The notes under the pieces were generated by a model. It saw nothing but the letters and a program-made list of their open reading frames with translations. It ran no database searches and was not told the origin of the DNA. A stretch of 6,543 bases of DNA from Verrucomicrobiota bacterium. GTDB taxonomy: Bacteria; Verrucomicrobiota; Verrucomicrobiia; Chthoniobacterales; JAFAMB01. The translations under genes and the position numbers were made by a program. Position 1 is the first letter of the stretch. The number at the start of each line of letters is the position of its first letter. Location of the stretch: assembly GCA_019236035.1 (NCBI GenBank), contig JAFAJU010000063.1, positions 1-6,543 on the forward strand, written 5' to 3'. This document shows, in pieces, positions 1 to 6,464 of this stretch.

Positions 1-218
1 AGGCTGTTTCGAACGTGCGGCCACAAGCGGTTCAACGCCGTAGACCAGTTCTCGACCGCAAAATGCTCAGGCCATATGCTTGGGTGGGCGCCAAAAAGCT
101 CGGCGGGAGTCATAAAGCTTCCGACCAGGACCCAGTAGAAAGGAGAAAGCAGAGCGGCCGTAATGATGAGGACAACGCCTGTCAACCACCAGCGTGCCGA
201 GATTGCAATTGAAGTCAT
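1..218 (-). CDS. Carbohydrate ABC transporter permease, MalG type (N-terminal part, runs off the window)
   Basis: The first 72 codons of an inner-membrane permease of a binding-protein-dependent sugar importer can be read; the rest lies beyond the left edge. A first membrane segment covers about residues 10-31 and runs into SPFYWVLVGSF, then a periplasmic stretch with TPAELF, a Pro- and Trp-containing WPEHFAVENW block, and the start of the second conserved region ending in VRNS. This is the typical N-terminal layout of the MalG/UgpE permeases (Pfam BPD_transp_1). The EAA loop that contacts the ATPase would lie outside the window. The ATG at 218 is chosen because it places the membrane segment correctly; no good Shine-Dalgarno is visible. 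The gene starts 23 bases after the GH127 stop codon, so the two are probably cotranscribed and the transporter may import the glycoside that GH127 cleaves. The actual substrate cannot be told from this fragment. Confidence 0.88.
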   Translation of the reverse strand, partial: MTSIAISARWWLTGVVLIITAALLSPFYWVLVGSFMTPAELFGAHPSIWPEHFAVENWSTALNRLWPHVRNS

Positions 219-241
219 AGGGGGAACAGAAGCGGAACATC

Positions 242-2164
242 TCAACGCACGGCACGACGGATCCAGACTTGCATCTCGCCTGGTTCTCGATTGCCCCAAG
301 CGTAATAAGGCAGCGCTCTTACGGTGGTCGGTTGCGCCGCGGCCGGCTCATCTGCGTATAAGCCGTCGTCGCGTACTTGTTCGCGGAATCCTGAGCCGAC
401 CAGCCCAAGCATGCCATCGGGCAAATCTGGCCGTTCTTCGGGTGCGAAGTCGGCGTCCGGTGGCAAGGTCAATGCGTCCAGATCAGCCCCGTTATCGACC
501 TGTTCCAGGCAATAAACCAGGGGGCCCCGCGTCAGCGCGACGCGCCCACGGTTAGCCTCTACCTCAAAACGGCAAAATTTCATCCTGATCGGTAGGTCGA
601 AGTTTAATTCGATTCGGTCGCCGGATGCCCAGGGGCGCTGGATCATCGCGTAGCCGTGTTCCACTCGCGGCGTGACCTCCGCTCCATTGATGGTCATGGT
701 ATGTTGCGTAGCCCAGCCCGGAATGCGGAAAAACAGCGTTGTCTCCACTGGCGCCTCCGTTTGTACCTCAATCGTGTTGTTTCCTGCATAAGGCAAACCG
801 GTCCTGACGCGCAGAGTAAAGCCGTCCTTGCGCGCTTCGCTGTTGACATAATGGTGGATGGCGATCGATTGCCCTTTTTCAGAATAAAGGAAGCCGGAAA
901 GGGAGCTGATCAGCCGGGCAAGGTTTGGCGGGCAACAGGGGCACCACCAAGGCCAACGAACCCGACGGTGAGACCCATGACTGGCCAAGGGATTCTCATA
1001 GAAGAAGCTCCGACCGTCCAGACTGATGCCGGAAAGGATGTTATTGTAAAGGGCAAGTTCCATGATGTCGCCGTATTGGCTGTGAAGTCGGGCCTGCAGT
1101 AGCCGGTGCCCAAAAAGGAAAAGGCCGATGGAAGCGCAGGTCTCGGCGTAGGCGTTCTCATTGGGCAGGTCATAATCCCGCGTGAAGCCCTCATTCTCCG
1201 ATGCTGAACCGATCCCGCCCGTGATATATAGTTTGCTTTTGGTCACATCTTGCCAAATGCGTTCGCAGGTCGCCAACAGCTCGTCATCTCCGTCCTCGAG
1301 TGCCAGCCACGCAGCCGCGGCGAACAGGTACATGGCGCGCACGGCGTGCCCGACGACCTTAGTCTGTGCCCGAACCGGTTCATGGGCCTGCATGTAGGCA
1401 TAAGGCGAACCTGGATGATTTTGCCGGAATGGCCGGAGATCCAAGCGCGCGGCGGCTTCCTGCTCGAAGAAGTTCGGGGATTGCCCGCGTTCGTTGATGA
1501 AATATCGCCAGAGGTCGAGGTACTGGCGTTCTTCGGTGGCGTCATAAAGACGCAGCAGGGCGAGTTCGACCTCCGGATGTCCGCAGTAGCCCCGGATTTG
1601 ACCTGGCTCGCGACCGAAACGAGCCACCAGATGGTCGGCAAAACGTCTGGCAACCTGGAGGAGCCGATCTTGCCCGGTCGCCTCGCTATGCACCACTGCT
1701 GCTTCGATCAAGTGCCCAGCGCAATAAAGCTCGTGCAGGTCTCGAAGGTTCTTGAACCGATGATGCGGGCGCCAGGTAAGGATGTGGCTGTTGACGTAAC
1801 CGTCAGGCCGCTGTGCCTGCTCAAACAGGCCGATAATCTCATCGACATGCGCCTCCAGTGCCGGGTCACGCGTTTGCTCCAGGCGTGCAGAGGCGACTTC
1901 CAGCCATTTAGCGAGGTCAGAATCCCAGAAGACGCTACCGCCCCAATACCCGGCCTCGGCCCAGGGGTCAGCGAGTGCACGGCCACGGTGCATTCTCCGG
2001 TCGAGAAGCATCGCATCCAAGTGGCCGTCTGCGCGCAGTTCCTCGAACTCGTGAGCTAGGGTGGTTTCCCCGATGAGGTCACGCCAGCGCTGCCAAAATC
2101 CGTCTTGAATTGTTACTTGACCGCGTCGGAGCGCCTGCCAGCCAAAACCAGTCGAACGATTCAT
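242..2164 (-). CDS. GH127 family glycoside hydrolase, probable beta-L-arabinofuranosidase
   Basis: A complete protein of 640 residues, close to the usual length of the family whose reference is Bifidobacterium longum HypBA1. GH127 enzymes release beta-L-arabinofuranose from plant-type glycans using a cysteine nucleophile beside a zinc ion. The expected residues are all present: Glu325 in SENEGF matches HypBA1 Glu322, Glu341 and Cys343 in AYAETCAS match Glu338 and Cys340, and Cys410-Cys411 in CPCCPPN match nucleophile Cys417 and zinc ligand Cys418. The Glu325-to-Glu341 spacing of 16 equals that in HypBA1. The N-terminal two thirds is the alpha/alpha barrel (ELYCAGHLIEAA near 145-156, GHAVRAMYLF near 272-281); the rest is beta-sandwich. 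There is no signal peptide, so it probably acts in the cytoplasm on imported oligosaccharides, in keeping with the ABC permease gene just downstream. The ATG at 2164 is preferred because the alignable sequence begins there; an in-frame TTG at 2287 would add 41 residues without family features. Exact substrate (arabinofuranoside or a related sugar) is inferred. Confidence 0.93.
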   Translation of the reverse strand: MNRSTGFGWQALRRGQVTIQDGFWQRWRDLIGETTLAHEFEELRADGHLDAMLLDRRMHRGRALADPWAEAGYWGGSVFWDSDLAKWLEVASARLEQTRDPALEAHVDEIIGLFEQAQRPDGYVNSHILTWRPHHRFKNLRDLHELYCAGHLIEAAVVHSEATGQDRLLQVARRFADHLVARFGREPGQIRGYCGHPEVELALLRLYDATEERQYLDLWRYFINERGQSPNFFEQEAAARLDLRPFRQNHPGSPYAYMQAHEPVRAQTKVVGHAVRAMYLFAAAAWLALEDGDDELLATCERIWQDVTKSKLYITGGIGSASENEGFTRDYDLPNENAYAETCASIGLFLFGHRLLQARLHSQYGDIMELALYNNILSGISLDGRSFFYENPLASHGSHRRVRWPWWCPCCPPNLARLISSLSGFLYSEKGQSIAIHHYVNSEARKDGFTLRVRTGLPYAGNNTIEVQTEAPVETTLFFRIPGWATQHTMTINGAEVTPRVEHGYAMIQRPWASGDRIELNFDLPIRMKFCRFEVEANRGRVALTRGPLVYCLEQVDNGADLDALTLPPDADFAPEERPDLPDGMLGLVGSGFREQVRDDGLYADEPAAAQPTTVRALPYYAWGNREPGEMQVWIRRAVR

Positions 2165-2287
2165 GATAAAGGTTCTTTCGAGTACACTCGTCCATCTAGG
2201 TTTTAGTATCGGAACGGCGCCACGCGCAACGGGAGCATGTGGTAGAAAATCCGTCCAATTCCGACCTGGGGTGTCTCGGCGAGGCAA
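2165..2287 (-). promoter_or_regulatory. Leader region of the GH127 gene with a short palindrome (possible operator)
   Basis: These 123 bases separate the GH127 start codon from the repeat element on its upstream side and are where a promoter for the sugar locus would be expected. A perfect 5-base inverted repeat with a 2-base centre (CGAGT-AC-ACTCG on the plus strand) lies at 2179-2190, 14 bases before the ATG. Between it and the start there is a purine run, GAAAGAA on the coding strand, that may serve as a weak ribosome site. I find no -35/-10 pair with good spacing. An operator role for the palindrome is only a possibility, since a 10-base match can occur by chance. Confidence 0.3.
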
Positions 2288-2382
2288 AGGGGCGCGCTCA
2301 GGGCGGTAAGGCGAGGAGCACGTCCACGTCGTCGAAACGTGCGACGCCGGTCGCCCGGGAGCGCGAGCGCGCCCCTACCGGC
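2288..2382 (-). repeat. REP-like GC-rich palindromic element (copy A)
   Basis: The element has 12-base perfect inverted ends, AGGGGCGCGCTC at 2288-2299 and its complement at 2365-2376. Read on the minus strand, a GTAG tetranucleotide (2378-2375) is followed by an imperfect palindrome at 2374-2357: GGG pairs with CCC, then one C-T mismatch, then GCG with CGC around a 4-base loop. A second small hairpin, GCACGT with ACGTGC, lies at 2318-2342. GTAG followed by an imperfect palindrome is the classical form of REP sequences mobilised by RAYT transposases. The block 2343-2380 matches copy B at 3337-3370 in the same orientation, apart from a 4-base gap and a few substitutions. The TAG of the GTAG head is the stop codon of the nucleotidyltransferase gene. 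No run of T follows the hairpin, so a simple terminator is not clear. Membership of a genome-wide family is inferred from two copies here. Confidence 0.6.
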
Positions 2383-3274
2383 TCTGTGCGCTAGGATTGA
2401 ATCTGGTCGCGTACTTTCCTTCTGTCAGATTTACAGTTTCCTGCCACAGTTTGTGCGTCTCGCAGACGGCTCCCTCAAGCTGAGATGGAGTCGTACCCGG
2501 GGCCGCCAGCACGCGCTGGAGGCGAGCGGAAAATTGTTTGGGCTGTTTCGGGAATCGGTCGATGGCCTCCAAAGCTCCCTTGTCGCCGAAATAGTACTCT
2601 GCATTCAGAGCAAACAGGGCTTGCGCAAGCATGAACGCTATTTTCGCCAAGCACCCGGCTGTGTTGAATACGTCACCTCGACCCGCAAATCCCTGTGCAT
2701 GCAGAAAGGTAAATTCCGCGTTCCATAGGGAATCGCTGATTACCTTATCCTGAAGACGCGCTGGATAGATTTCTACCCTGCTTTTCAGCTCCGAAATCAG
2801 CTCCTGTCGGTCAAACAACGGCAGACAACACCTCGTTTCGGCAAAGTAGATGAGGCTCGTGAAGCCGAACGTCGGCTGCTGGTAGAAATCATGGTGATGA
2901 ATGCCCTGGTGGCCTTCGTCGAGCACGCGCCGGACCTGATTGGCGTTGCGATAAAGGAGATCCACTTTTCCGGCAGGCGTTCGAATCCATGCGCCCCCAT
3001 TCACCCAGGGTCCCCACGCGTAGAATCCCGTTACGGTTGGAGGCTGGTCTGGGGTCGAAACCAGTTCGGCACAGTGCCGCACGGCGTCAATGTCGGGGAG
3101 AGCCTGCTCCGAATAGTAGATGCCGATATCCAGGTCGGAATCTGGCCGCGCGATGCCGCGCGCGTATGAGCCGCCCAGGACAACGGCCGCGACTCCCGGT
3201 ATTTCTGAGAGTCGAAACGCCAACCTGCTGAGGACTTCGATCTGTGCTGAGCTTAGACCGAGCGAAGCAAGCAT
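2375..3274 (-). CDS. Nucleotidyltransferase-domain protein of unknown substrate
   Basis: A protein of 299 residues with an N-terminal nucleotidyltransferase fold of the MNT/DNA polymerase beta type. The signature is GGSYARG at 34-40, followed by the metal-binding pair Asp47 and Asp49 in DSDLD, with a third carboxylate, Asp105, in GKVDLLYR. All three catalytic acids are present, so the enzyme is probably active and transfers a nucleotide to an unknown acceptor. Residues from about 130 onward form a mostly helical C-terminal region (FYQQPTFGFTSLIYF, then FAGRGDVFNTAG) typical of stand-alone proteins of this kind; the helical region may bind the acceptor. It has no signal peptide or membrane segment. 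The ATG at 3274 is preferred, but a TTG at 3283 in frame would add three residues; neither has a clear Shine-Dalgarno. The gene sits alone between two REP-like elements and its last codons and stop are in copy A. Antibiotic-modifying activity cannot be claimed from the motifs. Confidence 0.85.
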   Translation of the reverse strand: MLASLGLSSAQIEVLSRLAFRLSEIPGVAAVVLGGSYARGIARPDSDLDIGIYYSEQALPDIDAVRHCAELVSTPDQPPTVTGFYAWGPWVNGGAWIRTPAGKVDLLYRNANQVRRVLDEGHQGIHHHDFYQQPTFGFTSLIYFAETRCCLPLFDRQELISELKSRVEIYPARLQDKVISDSLWNAEFTFLHAQGFAGRGDVFNTAGCLAKIAFMLAQALFALNAEYYFGDKGALEAIDRFPKQPKQFSARLQRVLAAPGTTPSQLEGAVCETHKLWQETVNLTEGKYATRFNPSAQSR

Positions 3275-3300
3275 AGGGTTCAATGTAGCATAGGCATAGA

Positions 3301-3370
3301 GCCGGTAGGGGACGCGCTACCGCGCGATCCACGGAGGACGCCAGTCGCGCGGGAGCGCGCGCCGCTACCG
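3301..3370 (-). repeat. REP-like GC-rich palindromic element (copy B)
   Basis: This element fills most of the 90 bases between glpD and the nucleotidyltransferase start. Its outer ends form an imperfect inverted repeat (GGTAGGGGACGCGCT at 3304-3318 against AGCGCGCGCCGCTACC at 3354-3369). Inside is an 8-base perfect inverted repeat, CCGCGCGA at 3320-3327 with its complement at 3345-3352. GTAG occurs three times: on the plus strand at 3305-3308, and on the minus strand at 3320-3317 and 3368-3365. GGTAG at 3304-3308 can also pair with CTACC at 3317-3321 as a small hairpin. The block 3337-3370 is a direct copy of 2343-2380 in copy A, while 3301-3318 is nearly the inverted complement of 2366-2382. 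The TAG of the 3368-3365 motif is the glpD stop codon. Confidence 0.6.
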
Positions 3371-4933
3371 CAGCTGATACACCTTGGCCAATGAACGGAA
3401 CTCTTCGACTTGTTTCTCTTGCCAGGCGGTATCGCGATGCAGCTCTTTGGCGAGGATCTCGGCGACGCGAGGCGCCGCGTCGGCCGCCGCCGACGAATTG
3501 AGGAGCAACGCGCGGGTTCGCCTAGCCAAAGCGTCTTCGACTGTCCGCGCCATTTCTTGACGGGCTGCCCAGACCACCTCCGCCTGCAAGTAAGGAAGCC
3601 GATCATTGAGCGGGTCACCAAGACCGCTTTCCGACGCGGCCAATTCCTGGACCTTTTTCCGGTCGGTTCCGTACACGGCCAAATGATTGGGGGGCGCAAA
3701 AGTCTCAGCTGCGGCGCTACTCCCATGAAGAGGCAGGTCGGTGGTCCGCGAAGGAACCGAGGGAAACCCACCTATTTGACTGGCACGATCGACACAGTCT
3801 TGGCCCATTTTACGGTAGGTCGTCCATTTGCCTCCCGTGATCGTGACAAGCCCCGAGGATGAAATCACCACGGTGTGATCGCGGGACAATCCAGCGGTTG
3901 AGCCTTCGTGTCCTGCCTTCACCAATGGCCGAAGCCCGGCGTAGCAGGAGAGCACGTCCGAGTCGGTTGGCTGCTTGGCCAGATATTTCTTTGCTTCAGA
4001 TAGTATGAAAGATATTTCCTGTTCCTTAATCCGTGGTTCTTCAACAGGCTCGGGAACCTCGGCATCGGTGGTCCCGAGGATCAGCCGGTCGTGCCAAGGG
4101 ATACCAAACAAGACCCGGCCATCTGAGGTTTTGGGAACCATAAGCGCCGACTTCCCCGGAAGGAACTCTTTCGGCAGTACCAGGTGTGCGCCCTGGCTTA
4201 CCGCGAGCATTTTGGCGCTGCCTGCATCATCCATTTTTCGAACAGAGTCGACGAAAACGCCCGTCGCATTGACAACCACCCGGGCCGAAACCTCGAGTTC
4301 GGCCCCTCCTTCTCTATCCCTTAGAATGGCGCCGGCTATTTTATCGTTCTTCTTCGTGAGTCCGATGACTTCTACATAATTTGCCGCCAGACCGCCCAGG
4401 TCGAAAAGCGTATGCGCGAGAGTGCAAGCCAATCTAGCGTCGTCGAACTGACCATCAAAATAGAGGATCCCACCCTTGAGCCGATTTTGCTCGACCGTTG
4501 GGAGATGCTCAATGGTCTGAGCGCGGCTTAATGGTTTGGATCGTCCCAGGGAAAGTTTTCCCGACATGAAGTCATAGATTCCCAGGCCGACGCCATAATA
4601 GGGAATTTCCCAAAGACCGTAGGCAGGGATAATGAATCTGAGCGGGTGCGCCAGGTGAGGGGCATTTTTGATCATCAACCCTCGTTCCTGAAGCGCTTCA
4701 CGAACCAAGCTGATGTTTCCCTGCGCAAGGTATCGGACTCCACCATGGGCGAGCTTTGTCGCCCGGCTCGAGGTCCCCTTGGCGAAGTCCGTCTTCTCCA
4801 CGAGCAACGTACGTAGTCCCCGCGAAGCCGCTTCGACGGCCGTGCCGAGACCGGTTGCGCCGCCGCCGATCACCAGGCAATCCCAGATCGTAGAACGATC
4901 TGAGATCGCCTGGAATGCAAGATTTCGATCCAC
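3365..4933 (-). CDS. glpD: Aerobic glycerol-3-phosphate dehydrogenase (FAD-dependent)
   Basis: GlpD oxidises sn-glycerol 3-phosphate to dihydroxyacetone phosphate at the inner face of the cytoplasmic membrane and passes electrons through FAD to quinone. The 522 residues are a little longer than E. coli GlpD (about 501). The N-terminal dinucleotide-binding motif is GGGATG at 23-28, the acidic end of the second strand is VEK at 45-47, and the family signature GTSSRATKLAHGGVRYL covers 53-69. YAGLRPL (331-337) and TGGKWTTYR (366-374) are further active-site and FAD-contact blocks, and the C-terminal helical domain holds ARQEMARTVEDALARRTR (457-474). The start is a GTG at 4933, since the FAD motif lies at the normal distance and no ATG is available upstream. 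Only 13 bases separate it from the glpK stop, so it is the third gene of the glpFKD operon. The last codon and TAG stop fall within the REP-like element copy B. Confidence 0.96.
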   Translation of the reverse strand: MDRNLAFQAISDRSTIWDCLVIGGGATGLGTAVEAASRGLRTLLVEKTDFAKGTSSRATKLAHGGVRYLAQGNISLVREALQERGLMIKNAPHLAHPLRFIIPAYGLWEIPYYGVGLGIYDFMSGKLSLGRSKPLSRAQTIEHLPTVEQNRLKGGILYFDGQFDDARLACTLAHTLFDLGGLAANYVEVIGLTKKNDKIAGAILRDREGGAELEVSARVVVNATGVFVDSVRKMDDAGSAKMLAVSQGAHLVLPKEFLPGKSALMVPKTSDGRVLFGIPWHDRLILGTTDAEVPEPVEEPRIKEQEISFILSEAKKYLAKQPTDSDVLSCYAGLRPLVKAGHEGSTAGLSRDHTVVISSSGLVTITGGKWTTYRKMGQDCVDRASQIGGFPSVPSRTTDLPLHGSSAAAETFAPPNHLAVYGTDRKKVQELAASESGLGDPLNDRLPYLQAEVVWAARQEMARTVEDALARRTRALLLNSSAAADAAPRVAEILAKELHRDTAWQEKQVEEFRSLAKVYQLR

Positions 4934-4946
4934 GACTATTTGAGGC

Positions 4947-6428
4947 CTAAACCCAGGCTTTGGCTCGGTCGAGTGCCTTGTTCCAACCCGCCCTCAGGCT
5001 TTGGCGCTGGTCGCTCCCGATCTTTGGTTCGAAGGTGCGGTCGGAACCCCATTGCGACGAGATTTCCTCCGTCGACTTGTAATAATCGACAGCCAAACCC
5101 GCCAGGTACGCCGCCCCCATCGCAGTCGTCTCCGGATTCGATGCTCGCACCACCGGCACACCCAAAAGATCCGCCTGGGTCTGCATCAGGAGGTTGTTCG
5201 CGCACGCGCCGCCGTCGACCCGAAGTTCTGCCACTTTAATGCCGGAATCGGCTTCCATCGCGGTGAGCACGTCGGTGACCTGGAAAGCGATGGAGTCCAG
5301 AGCCGCTCGCGCGATGTGCGCAGCGGTGCTCCCGCGGGTAAGTCCGACGATTGCGCCGCGCGCGTAAGCGTCCCAGTGGGGAGCGCCAAGTCCAACGAAT
5401 GCCGGAACAAAAAGGACTCCACCGGCATCCTCAACGCTGGCAGCCAGCGGCTCGACTTCCGGCGAAGTTTTAATTATTCCGAGCCCGTCGCGCAACCATT
5501 GTACAACCGCTCCAGTGATGAAGACGCTTCCTTCCAGTGCGTAGTATGTCTTGCCACCTTGTCGCCAAGCGATGGTCGTAATTAGCTTGTTCTTTGATGC
5601 GATTGGTTCAGTGCCGGTGTTCATCAGCATGAAAGAGCCGGTTCCGTAGGTGTTCTTAACCATGCCGGGTTTGCTGCACATCTGGCCGAAAAGCGCAGCT
5701 TGCTGGTCGCCGGCAATCCCCGCGATGGGGATTCCGTTTAAGGCATCGACCGTCGCCTCACCGTAGACTTCGCTAGAGCTCTTGGCGGCCGGCAATATCG
5801 AACGAGGCACGTGTAGCGCCTTGAGCAGATCATCATCCCAGTCTCTGCGGTGGATGTTGAAAAGCATCGTGCGAGACGCGTTGGTTTCATCGGTTACGTG
5901 AACTTTGCCCTCCGTAAGTTTCCAGATGAGCCAGGAGTCAATCGTTCCAAACGCGAGTTCGCCTCGTTCAGCCCTGGCGCGAGCCCCAGGAACGTTGTCG
6001 AGCAGCCATCGGACCTTCGTTCCTGAGAAGTAAGCGTCGATCACCAGGCCGGTCCTGCTGTCAATGAGCTCTTCCAGACCATCCGCTCGCATCTGATCGC
6101 AAATGGGAGCCGTCCGACGATCTTGCCACACGATCGCGTGGAAGATCGGTTCGCCGGTTTTCCGGTCCCAAACCACCGCGGTTTCGCGCTGGTTAGTTAT
6201 GCCGATGGCGGCGATGTCTGCCAACTTGATGTTTGCACGAATAATCGCGTCTGCGGCGACACCGCGTTGCGACATCCAGATCTCGTTTGGGTCGTGCTCG
6301 ACCCATCCAGGTTGAGGAAAAAACTGGGTGAATTCTTTCTGGGCGACGGCGATGACTTTACCTGAGTTATCGATCACCAGAGCTCGAGAGCTGGTCGTAC
6401 CCTGGTCTAAAGCGAGTAAGTATTTCAT
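4947..6428 (-). CDS. glpK: Glycerol kinase
   Basis: GlpK phosphorylates glycerol with ATP to sn-glycerol 3-phosphate, which traps it in the cytoplasm and feeds GlpD. At 493 residues it is full length for the FGGY kinase family. The first phosphate-binding loop is DQGTTSSR (8-15). Glycerol-contact residues appear as Arg81-Glu82 in NQRET, Trp101 in WQDRRT and Tyr133 in DAYFSGTK. The catalytic base is Asp241 in GIAGDQQAALFGQ, and the second ATP-binding part includes NTYGTGSFML (259-268) and VDGGACANN (404-412). The sequence before the catalytic loop reads DALNGIPIAG, so the Gly-Thr-Arg stretch that binds fructose 1,6-bisphosphate in E. coli is not present, and neither is the His phosphorylated by HPr in Gram-positive kinases. 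Control by these two routes therefore seems unlikely. The gene follows glpF by 36 bases with its own good ribosome site and precedes glpD by 13. Confidence 0.97.
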   Translation of the reverse strand: MKYLLALDQGTTSSRALVIDNSGKVIAVAQKEFTQFFPQPGWVEHDPNEIWMSQRGVAADAIIRANIKLADIAAIGITNQRETAVVWDRKTGEPIFHAIVWQDRRTAPICDQMRADGLEELIDSRTGLVIDAYFSGTKVRWLLDNVPGARARAERGELAFGTIDSWLIWKLTEGKVHVTDETNASRTMLFNIHRRDWDDDLLKALHVPRSILPAAKSSSEVYGEATVDALNGIPIAGIAGDQQAALFGQMCSKPGMVKNTYGTGSFMLMNTGTEPIASKNKLITTIAWRQGGKTYYALEGSVFITGAVVQWLRDGLGIIKTSPEVEPLAASVEDAGGVLFVPAFVGLGAPHWDAYARGAIVGLTRGSTAAHIARAALDSIAFQVTDVLTAMEADSGIKVAELRVDGGACANNLLMQTQADLLGVPVVRASNPETTAMGAAYLAGLAVDYYKSTEEISSQWGSDRTFEPKIGSDQRQSLRAGWNKALDRAKAWV

Positions 6429-6436
6429 ACTATATA

Positions 6437-6445
6437 GTTCCTGAG
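6437..6445 (-). promoter_or_regulatory. Ribosome binding site of glpK
   Basis: CTCAGGAAC on the coding strand contains AGGAA placed 9 bases before the glpK ATG, which supports the start at 6428. It is the clearest Shine-Dalgarno in the window. A perfect 10-base palindrome, ACTATATAGT (6429-6438), fills the space between it and the start codon. Confidence 0.7.
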
Positions 6446-6464
6446 ATAAGTTTTGGGATATTAG

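Noticed and set aside
1250..2059. A 269-codon open frame on the plus strand, opposite the GH127 gene
   Set aside because: It lies wholly antisense to a well-supported enzyme gene, the translation shows no domain, and long open antisense frames are common in GC-rich coding DNA. Shorter plus-strand frames opposite GH127, glpD and glpK were dropped for the same reason.
2165..2287. A TTG start at 2287 that would extend GH127 by 41 residues
   Set aside because: The extra residues have no family similarity, no signal peptide and no ribosome site, and the ATG at 2164 gives the normal N-terminus.
2375..3274. Nucleotidyltransferase as the MNT half of a HEPN-MNT toxin-antitoxin pair
   Set aside because: MNT antitoxins are usually near 100-150 residues and lie beside a HEPN gene. 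This protein is about 300 residues with its own helical domain and there is no small partner gene next to it.
2375..3274. Aminoglycoside nucleotidyltransferase (resistance gene)
   Set aside because: Only the general fold motifs are seen; nothing specific to the ANT families can be recognised.
3301..3370. Rho-independent terminator after glpD
   Set aside because: GC-rich hairpins are possible, but no run of T follows on the transcribed strand, and the sequence is better explained as a copy of the repeat family.
2288..3370. Composite transposon or insertion sequence carrying the nucleotidyltransferase
   Set aside because: There is no transposase gene and no visible target duplication; the flanking elements are under 100 bases and look like non-autonomous REP-type repeats.
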